Below are positions 50,512 to 63,832 of a DNA stretch of 64,000 nucleotides, one piece after another. The translations under genes were made by a program, and so were the position numbers. Position 1 is the first letter of the stretch; every line of letters begins with the position of its first letter. A model generated the notes under the pieces. The model was not told the origin of the DNA. It made no database searches and saw only the letters and a program-made list of their open reading frames with translations. Origin of the DNA: Auanema rhodensis (Eukaryota; Nematoda; Chromadorea; Rhabditida; Rhabditidae); the NCBI GenBank assembly GCA_964057225.1, contig OZ059895.1, positions 4,650,001 through 4,714,000 on the forward strand, in the 5' to 3' direction.

Positions 50512-52614
50512 AGGCAAAGACGATGGACAATGTTATTCAACGAAAAAATTAATTCTTCAGGGTGAAAATCGAGGATATAAGTGTGAACTTATATCAGTTG
50601 ATATCTCGGTGCATTTTCAAGCTAGCGCAAATCTGATAACAAAGATCGACGCAGCTTAAAAATCCGCATCGAATGCACTATACTTCATTGAGAAACGCTT
50701 AATAAAAAATTAGTTATGATCGTTTGAAAAATGATGCATTAGTGTATGTTGAGTTTCCATGTACACTCAACATTGCTTCCAAAAACATTTTGACAAAAAT
50801 TTTTTCGAAAAATTTCAAAATAATTTAGCAAAAAGTAGATGTTTTTAGATTCCTTTTTTCAAGGCAAAGACGATGGACAATGTTATTCAACGAAAAAATT
50901 AATTCTTCAGGGTGAAAATCGAGGATATAAGTGTGAACTTATATCAGTTGATATCTCGGTGCATTTTCAAGCTAGCGAAATCTGATAACACAGATCGACG
51001 CAGCTTAAAAATCCGCATCGAATGCACTATACTTCATTGAGAAACGCTTAATACAAAAATTAGTTATGATCGTTTGAAAAATGATGCATTAGTGTATGTT
51101 GAGTTTCCATGTACACTCAACATTGCTTCCAAAAACATTTTGACAAAAATTTTTTCGAAAAATTTCAAAATAATTTAGCAAAAAGTAGATGTTTTTGGAT
51201 TCTTTTTTTCAAGGCAAAGACGATGGACAATGTTATTCAACGAAAAAATTAATTCTTCGGGGTGAAAATCGAGGATATAAGTGTGAACTTATATCAGTTG
51301 ATATCTCGGTGCATTTTTAAGCTAGCGCAAATCTGATAACACAGATCGACGCAGCTTAAAAATCCGCAACGAATGCACTATACTACATTGAAAAACGCTT
51401 AATACAAAAATTAGTTATGATCGTTTGAAAAATGATGCATTAGTGTATGTTGAGTTTCCATGTACACTCAACATTGCTTCCAAAAACATTTTGACAAAAA
51501 TTTTTTCGAAAAATTTCAAAATAATTTAGCAAAAAGTAGATGTTTTTAGATTCCTTTTTTCAAGGCAAAGATGATGGACAATGTTATTCAACGAAAAAAT
51601 CAATTCTTCAGGGTGAAAATCGAGGATATAAGTGTGAACTTATATCAGTTGATATCTCGGTGCATTTTTAAGCTAGCGCAAATCTGATAACACAGATCGA
51701 CGCAGCTTAAAAATCCGCATCGAATGCACTATACTTCATTGAGAAACGCTTAATACAAAAATTAGTTATGATCGTTTGAAAAATGATGCATTAGTGTATG
51801 TTGAGTTTCCATGTACACTCAACATTGCTTCCAAAAACATTTTGACAAAAATTTTTTCGAAAAATTTCAAAATAATTTAGCAAAAAGTAGATGTTTTTAG
51901 ATTCCTTTTTTCAAGGCAAAGACGATGGACAATGTTATTCAACGAAAAAATTAATTCTTCAGGGTGAAAATCGAGGATATAAGTGTGAACTTATATCAGT
52001 TGATATCTCGGTGCATTTTCAAGCTAGCGAAATCTGATAACACAGATCGACGCAGCTTAAAAATCCGCATCGAATGCACTATACTTCATTGAGAAACGCT
52101 TAATACAAAAATTAGTTATGATCGTTTGAAAAATGATGCATTAGTGTATGTTGAGTTTCCATGTACACTCAACATTGCTTCCAAAAACATTTTGACAAAA
52201 ATTTTTTCGAAAAATTTCAAAATAATTTAGCAAAAAGTAGATGTTTTTAGATTCCTTTTTTCAAGGCAAAGATGATGGACAATGTTATTCAACGAAAAAA
52301 TTAATTCTTCAGGGTGAAAATCGAGGATATAAGTGTGAACATATATCAGTTGATATCTCGGTGCATTTACAAGCTAGCGCAAATCTGATAACACAGATCG
52401 ACGCAGCTTAAAAATCTGCATCGAATGCACTATACTTCATTGAGAAACGCTTAATACAAAAATTAGTTATGATCGTTTGAAAAATGATGCATTAGTGTAT
52501 GTTGAGTTTCCATGCACACTCAACATTGCTTCCAAAAACATTTTGACAAAAATTTTTTCGAAAAATTTCAAAATAATTTAGCAAAAAGTAGATGTTTTTA
52601 GATTCCTTTTTTTA
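50512..52614 (+). repeat. T-U-V-W-X-R module 3 (2,103 bp)
   Basis: Monomers at 50512, 50862, 51212, 51563, 51914 and 52264. It is the unit 2 counterpart of module 1 at an offset of 15,427 bp and shares its rare TCTGCATCG marker (52417). Confidence 0.87.
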
Positions 52615-52964
52615 AGGCAAAAATGATGGACAATGTTATTAAACGAAAAAATTAATTCTTCGGGGTGAAAATCGAGGATATAAGTGTGAACTTATATCAG
52701 TTGATATCTCGGTGCATTTTCAAGCTAGCGAAATCTGATAACACAGATCGACGCAGCTTAAAAATCCGCATCGAATGCACTATACTTCATTGAGAAACGC
52801 TTAATACAAAAATTAGTTATGATCGTTTGAAAAATGATGCATTAGTGTATGTTGAGTTTCCATGTACACTCAACATTGCTTCCAAAAACATTTTGACAAA
52901 AATTTTTTCGAAAAATTTCAAAATAATTTAGCAAAAAGTGGATGTTTTTAGATTCCTTTTTTCA
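52615..52964 (+). repeat. Chimeric SQ monomer, unit 2
   Basis: Same mosaic as the monomer at 37188 (AAAAT/ATTAAACG and CGGGG front, GCGAAATC deletion, GTGGATG end), at the 15,427-bp offset. It precedes T-class 52965. Confidence 0.78.
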
Positions 52965-55067
52965 AGGCAAAGACGATGGACAATGTTATTCAACGAAAAA
53001 ATTAATTCTTCAGGGTGAAAATCGAGGATATAAGTGTGAACTTATATCAGTTGATATCTCGGTGCATTTTCAAGCTAGCGCAAATCTGATAACAAAGATC
53101 GACGCAGCTTAAAAATCCGCATCGAATGCACTATACTTCATTGAGAAACGCTTAATAAAAAATTAGTTATGATCGTTTGAAAAATGATGCATTAGTGTAT
53201 GTTGAGTTTCCATGTACACTCAACATTGCTTCCAAAAACATTTTGACAAAAATTTTTTCGAAAAATTTCAAAATAATTTAGCAAAAAGTAGATGTTTTTA
53301 GATTCCTTTTTTCAAGGCAAAGACGATGGACAATGTTATTCAACGAAAAAATTAATTCTTCAGGGTGAAAATCGAGGATATAAGTGTGAACTTATATCAG
53401 TTGATATCTCGGTGCATTTTCAAGCTAGCGAAATCTGATAACACAGATCGACGCAGCTTAAAAATCCGCATCGAATGCACTATACTTCATTGAGAAACGC
53501 TTAATACAAAAATTAGTTATGATCGTTTGAAAAATGATGCATTAGTGTATGTTGAGTTTCCATGTACACTCAACATTGCTTCCAAAAACATTTTGACAAA
53601 AATTTTTTCGAAAAATTTCAAAATAATTTAGCAAAAAGTAGATGTTTTTGGATTCTTTTTTTCAAGGCAAAGACGATGGACAATGTTATTCAACGAAAAA
53701 ATTAATTCTTCGGGGTGAAAATCGAGGATATAAGTGTGAACTTATATCAGTTGATATCTCGGTGCATTTTTAAGCTAGCGCAAATCTGATAACACAGATC
53801 GACGCAGCTTAAAAATCCGCAACGAATGCACTATACTACATTGAAAAACGCTTAATACAAAAATTAGTTATGATCGTTTGAAAAATGATGCATTAGTGTA
53901 TGTTGAGTTTCCATGTACACTCAACATTGCTTCCAAAAACATTTTGACAAAAATTTTTTCGAAAAATTTCAAAATAATTTAGCAAAAAGTAGATGTTTTT
54001 AGATTCCTTTTTTCAAGGCAAAGATGATGGACAATGTTATTCAACGAAAAAATCAATTCTTCAGGGTGAAAATCGAGGATATAAGTGTGAACTTATATCA
54101 GTTGATATCTCGGTGCATTTTTAAGCTAGCGCAAATCTGATAACACAGATCGACGCAGCTTAAAAATCCGCATCGAATGCACTATACTTCATTGAGAAAC
54201 GCTTAATACAAAAATTAGTTATGATCGTTTGAAAAATGATGCATTAGTGTATGTTGAGTTTCCATGTACACTCAACATTGCTTCCAAAAACATTTTGACA
54301 AAAATTTTTTCGAAAAATTTCAAAATAATTTAGCAAAAAGTAGATGTTTTTAGATTCCTTTTTTCAAGGCAAAGACGATGGACAATGTTATTCAACGAAA
54401 AAATTAATTCTTCAGGGTGAAAATCGAGGATATAAGTGTGAACTTATATCAGTTGATATCTCGGTGCATTTTCAAGCTAGCGAAATCTGATAACACAGAT
54501 CGACGCAGCTTAAAAATCCGCATCGAATGCACTATACTTCATTGAGAAACGCTTAATACAAAAATTAGTTATGATCGTTTGAAAAATGATGCATTAGTGT
54601 ATGTTGAGTTTCCATGTACACTCAACATTGCTTCCAAAAACATTTTGACAAAAATTTTTTCGAAAAATTTCAAAATAATTTAGCAAAAAGTAGATGTTTT
54701 TAGATTCCTTTTTTCAAGGCAAAGATGATGGACAATGTTATTCAACGAAAAAATTAATTCTTCAGGGTGAAAATCGAGGATATAAGTGTGAACATATATC
54801 AGTTGATATCTCGGTGCATTTACAAGCTAGCGCAAATCTGATAACAAAGATCGACGCAGCTTAAAAATCCGCATCGAATGCACTATACTTCATTGAGAAA
54901 CGCTTAATACAAAAATTAGTTATGATCGTTTGAAAAATGATGCATTAGTGTATGTTGAGTTTCCATGTACACTCAACATTGCTTCCAAAAACATTTTGAC
55001 AAAAATTTTTTCGAAAAATTTCAAAATAATTTAGCAAAAAGTGGATGTTTTTAGATTCCTTTTTTCA
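52965..55067 (+). repeat. T-U-V-W-X-R module 4 (2,103 bp), ending in a chimeric R
   Basis: Monomers at 52965, 53315, 53665, 54016, 54367 and 54717. The first five match module 2 at an offset of 15,427 bp. The sixth has an R front but a different end and leads into another T instead of into V2, which makes it the junction of the extra module in unit 2. Confidence 0.86.
54717..55067 (+). repeat. Chimeric R/S monomer at the junction of the 6-monomer duplication
   Basis: The front is R class (GAT start, CATATA, TTACAAGC, GCGCAAATC). The end has CCATGTAC and GTGGATG, the state of the SQ monomer at 52615 that normally precedes T. It also has ATAACAAAG, a T-class state, without the AATAAAAAATT deletion, so the middle may be a further conversion tract or an independent change. 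Its neighbours are X on the left and T on the right, as predicted for an exchange between the R monomer after one X and the SQ monomer before an earlier T. Confidence 0.78.
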
Positions 55068-57170
55068 AGGCAAAGACGATGGACAATGTTATTCAACGAA
55101 AAAATTAATTCTTCAGGGTGAAAATCGAGGATATAAGTGTGAACTTATATCAGTTGATATCTCGGTGCATTTTCAAGCTAGCGCAAATCTGATAACAAAG
55201 ATCGACGCAGCTTAAAAATCCGCATCGAATGCACTATACTTCATTGAGAAACGCTTAATAAAAAATTAGTTATGATCGTTTGAAAAATGATGCATTAGTG
55301 TATGTTGAGTTTCCATGTACACTCAACATTGCTTCCAAAAACATTTTGACAAAAATTTTTTCGAAAAATTTCAAAATAATTTAGCAAAAAGTAGATGTTT
55401 TTAGATTCCTTTTTTCAAGGCAAAGACGATGGACAATGTTATTCAACGAAAAAATTAATTCTTCAGGGTGAAAATCGAGGATATAAGTGTGAACTTATAT
55501 CAGTTGATATCTCGGTGCATTTTCAAGCTAGCGAAATCTGATAACACAGATCGACGCAGCTTAAAAATCCGCATCGAATGCACTATACTTCATTGAGAAA
55601 CGCTTAATACAAAAATTAGTTATGATCGTTTGAAAAATGATGCATTAGTGTATGTTGAGTTTCCATGTACACTCAACATTGCTTCCAAAAACATTTTGAC
55701 AAAAATTTTTTCGAAAAATTTCAAAATAATTTAGCAAAAAGTAGATGTTTTTGGATTCTTTTTTTCAAGGCAAAGACGATGGACAATGTTATTCAACGAA
55801 AAAATTAATTCTTCGGGGTGAAAATCGAGGATATAAGTGTGAACTTATATCAGTTGATATCTCGGTGCATTTTTAAGCTAGCGCAAATCTGATAACACAG
55901 ATCGACGCAGCTTAAAAATCCGCAACGAATGCACTATACTACATTGAAAAACGCTTAATACAAAAATTAGTTATGATCGTTTGAAAAATGATGCATTAGT
56001 GTATGTTGAGTTTCCATGTACACTCAACATTGCTTCCAAAAACATTTTGACAAAAATTTTTTCGAAAAATTTCAAAATAATTTAGCAAAAAGTAGATGTT
56101 TTTAGATTCCTTTTTTCAAGGCAAAGATGATGGACAATGTTATTCAACGAAAAAATCAATTCTTCAGGGTGAAAATCGAGGATATAAGTGTGAACTTATA
56201 TCAGTTGATATCTCGGTGCATTTTTAAGCTAGCGCAAATCTGATAACACAGATCGACGCAGCTTAAAAATCCGCATCGAATGCACTATACTTCATTGAGA
56301 AACGCTTAATACAAAAATTAGTTATGATCGTTTGAAAAATGATGCATTAGTGTATGTTGAGTTTCCATGTACACTCAACATTGCTTCCAAAAACATTTTG
56401 ACAAAAATTTTTTCGAAAAATTTCAAAATAATTTAGCAAAAAGTAGATGTTTTTAGATTCCTTTTTTCAAGGCAAAGACGATGGACAATGTTATTCAACG
56501 AAAAAATTAATTCTTCAGGGTGAAAATCGAGGATATAAGTGTGAACTTATATCAGTTGATATCTCGGTGCATTTTCAAGCTAGCGAAATCTGATAACACA
56601 GATCGACGCAGCTTAAAAATCCGCATCGAATGCACTATACTTCATTGAGAAACGCTTAATACAAAAATTAGTTATGATCGTTTGAAAAATGATGCATTAG
56701 TGTATGTTGAGTTTCCATGTACACTCAACATTGCTTCCAAAAACATTTTGACAAAAATTTTTTCGAAAAATTTCAAAATAATTTAGCAAAAAGTAGATGT
56801 TTTTAGATTTCTTTTTTCAAGGCAAAGATGATGGACAATGTTATTCAACGAAAAAATTAATTCTTCAGGGTGAAAATCGAGGATATAAGTGTGAACATAT
56901 ATCAGTTGATATCTCGGTGCATTTACAAGCTAGCGCAAATCTGATAACACAGATCGACGCAGCTTAAAAATCCGCATCGAATGCACTATACTTCATTGAG
57001 AAACGCTTAATACAAAAATTAGTTATGATCGTTTGAAAAATGATGCATTAGTGTATGTTGAGTTTCCATGCACACTCAACATTGCTTCCAAAAACATTTT
57101 GACAAAAATTTTTTCGAAAAATTTCAAAATAATTTAGCAAAAAGTAGATGTTTTTAGATTCCTTTTTTTA
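55068..57170 (+). repeat. T-U-V-W-X-R module 5 (2,103 bp), present only in unit 2
   Basis: Monomers at 55068, 55418, 55768, 56119, 56470 and 56820. It directly repeats module 4 at 2,103 bp. Unit 1 has one such module at this point where unit 2 has two, so one was gained here after the 15.4-kb duplication (or one was lost from unit 1). The X monomer carries a private AGATTTCTTTTTT. Confidence 0.86.
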
Positions 57171-58573
57171 AGGCAAAAATGATGGACAATGTTATTAAAC
57201 GAAAAAATTAATTCTTCGGGGTGAAAATCGAGGATATAAGTGTGAACTTATATCAGTTGATATCTCGGTGCATTTTTAAGCTAGCGCAAATCTGATAACA
57301 CAGATCGACGCAGCTTAAAAATCCGCATCGAATGCACTATACTACATTGAAAAACGCTTAATACAAAAATTAGTTATGATCGTTTGAAAAATGATGCATT
57401 AGTGTATGTTGAGTTTCCATGTACACTCAACATTGCTTCCAAAAACATTTTGACAAAAATTTTTTCGAAAAATTTCAAAATAATTTAGCAAAAAGTAGAT
57501 GTTTTTAGATTCCTTTTTTCAAGGCAAAGATGATGGACAATGTTATTCAACGAAAAAATCAATTCTTCAGGGTGAAAATCGAGGATATAAGTGTGAACAT
57601 ATATCAGTTGATATCTCGGTGCATTTACAAGCTAGCGCAAATCTGATAACACACATCGACGCAGCTTAAAAATCCGCATCGAATGCACTATACTTCATTG
57701 AGAAACGCTTAATACAAAAATTAGTTATGATCGTTTGAAAAATGATGCATTAGTGTATGTTGAGTTTCCATGCACACTCAACATTGCTTCCAAAAACATT
57801 TTGACAAAAATTTTTTCGAAAAATTTCAAAATAATTTAGCAAAAAGTAGATGTTTTTAGATTCCTTTTTTCAAGGCAAAGACGATGGACAATGTTATTCA
57901 ACGAAAAAATTAATTCTTCAGGGTGAAAATCGAGGATATAAGTGTGAACTTATATCAGTTGATATCTCGGTGCATTTTCAAGCTAGCGCAAATCTGATAA
58001 CACAGATCGACGCAGCTTAAAAATCCGCATCGAATGCACTATACTTCATTGAGAAACGCTTAATACAAAAATTAGTTATGATCGTTTGAAAAATGATGCA
58101 TTAGTGTATGTTGAGTTTCCATGTACACTCAACATTGCTTCCAAAAACATTTTGACAAAAATTTTTTCGAAAAATTTCAAAATAATTTAGCAAAAAGTAG
58201 ATGTTTTTAGATTCCTTTTTTCAAGGCAAAGACGATGGACAATGTTATTCAACGAAAAAATTAATTCTTCAGGGTGAAAATCGAGGATATAAGTGTGAAC
58301 TTATATCAGTTGATATCTCGGTGCATTTTCAAGCTAGCGAAATCTGATAACACAGATCGACGCAGCTTAAAAATCCGCATCGAATGCACTATACTTCATT
58401 GAGAAACGCTTAATACAAAAATTAGTTATGATCGTTTGAAAAATGATGCATTAGTGTATGTTGAGTTTCCATGTACACTCAACATTGCTTCCAAAAACAT
58501 TTTGACAAAAATTTTTTCGAAAAATTTCAAAATAATTTAGCGAAAAGTAGATGTTTTTAGATTCCTTTTTTCA
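56820..58573 (+). repeat. R-V2-W2-P-Q module (1,754 bp), unit 2
   Basis: Monomers at 56820, 57171, 57522, 57873 and 58224, at a 17,530-bp offset from the unit 1 module. The W2 monomer has a private ACACACATCG in place of ACACAGATCG. Otherwise I saw no difference. Confidence 0.86.
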
Positions 58574-61500
58574 AGGCAAAGATGATGGACAATGTTATTC
58601 AACGAAAAAATTAATTCTTCAGGGTGAAAATCGAGGATATAAGTGTGAACATATATCAGTTGATATCTCGGTGCATTTACAAGCTAGCGCAAATCTGATA
58701 ACACAGATCGACGCAGCTTAAAAATCCGCATCGAATGCACTATACTTCATTGAGAAACGCTTAATACAAAAATTAGTTATGATCGTTTGAAAAATGATGC
58801 ATTAGTGTATGTTGAGTTTCCATGCACACTCAACATTGCTTCCAAAAACATTTTGACAAAAATTTTTTCGAAAAATTTCAAAATAATTTAGCAAAAAGTA
58901 GATGTTTTTAGATTCCTTTTTTCAAGGCAAAGACGATGGACAATGTTATTCAACGAAAAAATTAATTCTTCAGGGTGAAAATCGAGGATATAAGTGTGAA
59001 CTTATATCAGTTGATATCTCGGTGCATTTTTAAGCTAGCGCAAATCTGATAACACAGATCGACGCAGCTTAAAAATCCGCATCGAATGCACTATACTTCA
59101 TTGAGAAACGCTTAATACAAAAATTAGTTATGATCGTTTGAAAAATGATGCATTAGTGTATGTTGAGTTTCCATGTACACTCAACATTGCTTCCAAAAAC
59201 ATTTTGACAAAAATTTTTTCGAAAAATTTCAAAATAATTTAGCAAAAAGTGGATGTTTTTAGATTCCTTTTTTCAAGGCAAAGACGATGGACAATGTTAT
59301 TCAACGAAAAAATTAATTCTTCAGGGTGAAAATCGAGGATATAAGTGTGAACTTATATCAGTTGATATCTCGGTGCATTTTCAAGCTAGCGCAAATCTGA
59401 TAACAAAGATCGACGCAGCTTAAAAATCCGCATCGAATGCACTATACTTCATTGAGAAACGCTTAATAAAAAATTAGTTATGATCGTTTGAAAAATGATG
59501 CATTAGTGTATGTTGAGTTTCCATGTACACTCAACATTGCTTCCAAAAACATTTTGACAAAAATTTTTTCGAAAAATTTCAAAATAATTTAGCAAAAAGT
59601 AGATGTTTTTAGATTCCTTTTTTCAAGGCAAAGACGATGGACAATGTTATTCAACGAAAAAATTAATTCTTCAGGGTGAAAATCGAGGATATAAGTGTGA
59701 ACTTATATCAGTTGATATCTCGGTGCATTTTCAAGCTAGCGAAATCTGATAACACAGATCGACGCAGCTTAAAAATCCGCATCGAATGCACTATACTTCA
59801 TTGAGAAACGCTTAATACAAAAATTAGTTATGATCGTTTGAAAAATGATGCATTAGTGTATGTTGAGTTTCCATGTACACTCAACATTGCTTCCAAAAAC
59901 ATTTTGACAAAAATTTTTTCGAAAAATTTCAAAATAATTTAGCAAAAAGTAGATGTTTTTGGATTCTTTTTTTCAAGGCAAAGACGATGGACAATGTTAT
60001 TCAACGAAAAAATTAATTCTTCGGGGTGAAAATCGAGGATATAAGTGTGAACTTATATCAGTTGATATCTCGGTGCATTTTTAAGCTAGCGCAAATCTGA
60101 TAACACAGATCGACGCAGCTTAAAAATCCGCAACGAATGCACTATACTACATTGAAAAACGCTTAATACAAAAATTAGTTATGATCGTTTGAAAAATGAT
60201 GCATTAGTGTATGTTGAGTTTCCATGCACACTCAACATTGCTTCCAAAAACATTTTGACAAAAATTTTTTCGAAAAATTTCAAAATAATTTAGCAAAAAG
60301 TAGATGTTTTTAGATTCCTTTTTTTAAGGCAAAAATGATGGACAATGTTATTAAACGAAAAAATTAATTCTTCAGGGTGAAAATCGAGGATATAAGTGTG
60401 AACTTATATCAGTTGATATCTCGGTGCATTTTTAAGCTAGCGCAAATCTGATAACACAGATCGACGCAGCTTAAAAATCCGCATCGAATGCACTATACTT
60501 CATTGAGAAACGCTTAATACAAAAATTAGTTATGATCGTTTGAAAAATGATGCATTAGTGTATGTTGAGTTTCCATGTACACTCAACATTGCTTCCAAAA
60601 ACATTTTGACAAAAATTTTTTCGAAAAATTTCAAAATAATTTAGCAAAAAGTGGATGTTTTTAGATTCCTTTTTTCAAGGCAAAGACGATGGACAATGTT
60701 ATTCAACGAAAAAATTAATTCTTCAGGGTGAAAATCGAGGATATAAGTGTGAACTTATATCAGTTGATATCTCGGTGCATTTTCAAGCTAGCGCAAATCT
60801 GATAACAAAGATCGACGCAGCTTAAAAATCCGCATCGAATGCACTATACTTCATTGAGAAACGCTTAATAAAAAATTAGTTATGATCGTTTGAAAAATGA
60901 TGCATTAGTGTATGTTGAGTTTCCATGTACACTCAACATTGCTTCCAAAAACATTTTGACAAAAATTTTTTCGAAAAATTTCAAAATAATTTAGCAAAAA
61001 GTAGATGTTTTTAGATTCCTTTTTTCAAGGCAAAGACGATGGACAATGTTATTCAACGAAAAAATTAATTCTTCAGGGTGAAAATCGAGGATATAAGTGT
61101 GAACATATATCAGTTGATATCTCGGTGCATTTTCAAGCTAGCGAAATCTGATAACACAGATCGACGCAGCTTAAAAATCCGCATCGAATGCACTATACTT
61201 CATTGAGAAACGCTTAATACAAAAATTAGTTATGATCGTTTGAAAAATGATGCATTAGTGTATGTTGAGTTTCCATGTACACTCAACATTGCTTCCAAAA
61301 ACATTTTGACAAAAATTTTTTCGAAAAATTTCAAAATAATTTAGCGAAAAGTAGATGTTTTTAGATTCCTTTTTTCAAGGCAAAGATGATGGACAATGTT
61401 ATTCAACGAAAAAATTAATTCTTCAGGGTGAAAATCGAGGATATAAGTGTGAACATATATCAGTTGATATCTCGGTGCATTTACAAGCTAGCGCAAATCT

Positions 61501-62078
61501 GATAACACAGATCGACGCAGCTTAAAAATCCGCATCGAATGCACTATACTTCATTGAGAAACGCTTAATACAAAAATTAGTTATGATCGTTTGAAAAATG
61601 ATGCATTAGTGTATGTTGAGTTTCCATGTACACTCAACATTGCTTCCAAAAACATTTTGACAAAAATTTTTTCGAAAAATTTCAAAATAATTTAGCAAAA
61701 AGTGGATGTTTTTAGATTCCTTTTTTCAAGGCAAAGACGATGGACAATGTTATTCAACGAAAAAATTAATTCTTCAGGGTGAAAATCGAGGATATAAGTG
61801 TGAACTTATATCAGTTGATATCTCGGTGCATTTTCAAGCTAGCGCAAATCTGATAACAAAGATCGACGCAGCTTAAAAATCCGCATCGAATGCACTATAC
61901 TTCATTGAGAAACGCTTAATAAAAAATTAGTTATGATCGTTTGAAAAATGATGCATTAGTGTATGTTGAGTTTCCATGTACACTCAACATTGCTTCCAAA
62001 AACATTTTGACAAAAATTTTTTCGAAAAATTTCAAAATAATTTAGCAAAAAGTAGATGTTTTTAGATTCCTTTTTTTA

Positions 62079-62429
62079 AGGCAAAAATGATGGACAATGT
62101 TATTAAACGAAAAAATTAATTCTTCAGGGTGAAAATCGAGGATATAAGTGTGAACATATATCAGTTGATATCTCGGTGCATTTTCAAGCTAGCGCAAATC
62201 TGATAACAAAGATCGACGCAGCTTAAAAATCCGCATCGAATGCACTATACTTCATTGAGAAACGCTTAATACAAAAATTAGTTATGATCGTTTGAAAAAT
62301 GATGCATTAGTGTATGTTGAGTTTCCATGCACACTCAACATTGCTTCCAAAAACATTTTGACAAAAATTTTTTCGAAAAATTTCAAAATAATTTAGCAAA
62401 AAGTAGATGTTTTTAGATTCCTTTTTTTA
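62079..62429 (+). repeat. Chimeric Y monomer, unit 2
   Basis: Counterpart of the monomer at 44549 with the same mixture of S, R and T states, offset 17,530 bp. It follows an unusual T monomer (61729) that ends TTTAAGG, as 44199 does in unit 1. Confidence 0.76.
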
Positions 62430-63832
62430 AGGCAAAAATGATGGACAATGTTATTAAACGAAAAAATTAATTCTTCGGGGTGAAAATCGAGGATATAAGT
62501 GTGAACTTATATCAGTTGATATCTCGGTGCATTTTTAAGCTAGCGCAAATCTGATAACACAGATCGACGCAGCTTAAAAATCCGCATCGAATGCACTATA
62601 CTACATTGAAAAACGCTTAATACAAAAATTAGTTATGATCGTTTGAAAAATGATGCATTAGTGTATGTTGAGTTTCCATGTACACTCAACATTGCTTCCA
62701 AAAACATTTTGACAAAAATTTTTTCGAAAAATTTCAAAATAATTTAGCAAAAAGTAGATGTTTTTAGATTCCTTTTTTCAAGGCAAAGATGATGGACAAT
62801 GTTATTCAACGAAAAAATCAATTCTTCAGGGTGAAAATCGAGGATATAAGTGTGAACATATATCAGTTGATATCTCGGTGCATTTACAAGCTAGCGCAAA
62901 TCTGATAACACAGATCGACGCAGCTTAAAAATCCGCATCGAATGCACTATACTTCATTGAGAAACGCTTAATACAAAAATTAGTTATGATCGTTTGAAAA
63001 ATGATGCATTAGTGTATGTTGAGTTTCCATGCACACTCAACATTGCTTCCAAAAACATTTTGACAAAAATTTTTTCGAAAAATTTCAAAATAATTTAGCA
63101 AAAAGTAGAGGTTTTTAGATTCCTTTTTTCAAGGCAAAGACGATGGACAATGTTATTCAACGAAAAAATTAATTCTTCAGGGTGAAAATCGAGGATATAA
63201 GTGTGAACTTATATCAGTTGATATCTCGGTGCATTTTCAAGCTAGCGCAAATCTGATAACACAGATCGACGCAGCTTAAAAATCCGCATCGAATGCACTA
63301 TACTTCATTGAGAAACGCTTAATACAAAAATTAGTTATGATCGTTTGAAAAATGATGCATTAGTGTATGTTGAGTTTCCATGTACACTCAACATTGCTTC
63401 CAAAAACATTTTGACAAAAATTTTTTCGAAAAATTTCAAAATAATTTAGCAAAAAGTAGATGTTTTTAGATTCCTTTTTTCAAGGCAAAGACGATGGACA
63501 ATGTTATTCAACGAAAAAATTAATTCTTCAGGGTGAAAATCGAGGATATAAGTGTGAACTTATATCAGTTGATATCTCGGTGCATTTTCAAGCTAGCGAA
63601 ATCTGATAACACAGATCGACGCAGCTTAAAAATCCGCATCGAATGCACTATATTTCATTGAGAAACGCTTAATACAAAAATTAGTTATGATCGTTTGAAA
63701 AATGATGCATTAGTGTATGTTGAGTTTCCATGTACACTCAACATTGCTTCCAAAAACATTTTGACAAAAATTTTTTCGAAAAATTTCAAAATAATTTAGC
63801 GAAAAGTAGATGTTTTTAGATTCCTTTTTTCA
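62430..63832 (+). repeat. V2-W2-P-Q module without leading R, unit 2 (1,403 bp)
   Basis: Monomers at 62430, 62781 (with the GTAGAGG marker at 63110), 63132 and 63483 (with a private TATTTCATTG). Offset from unit 1 is 17,530 bp. Confidence 0.85.
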
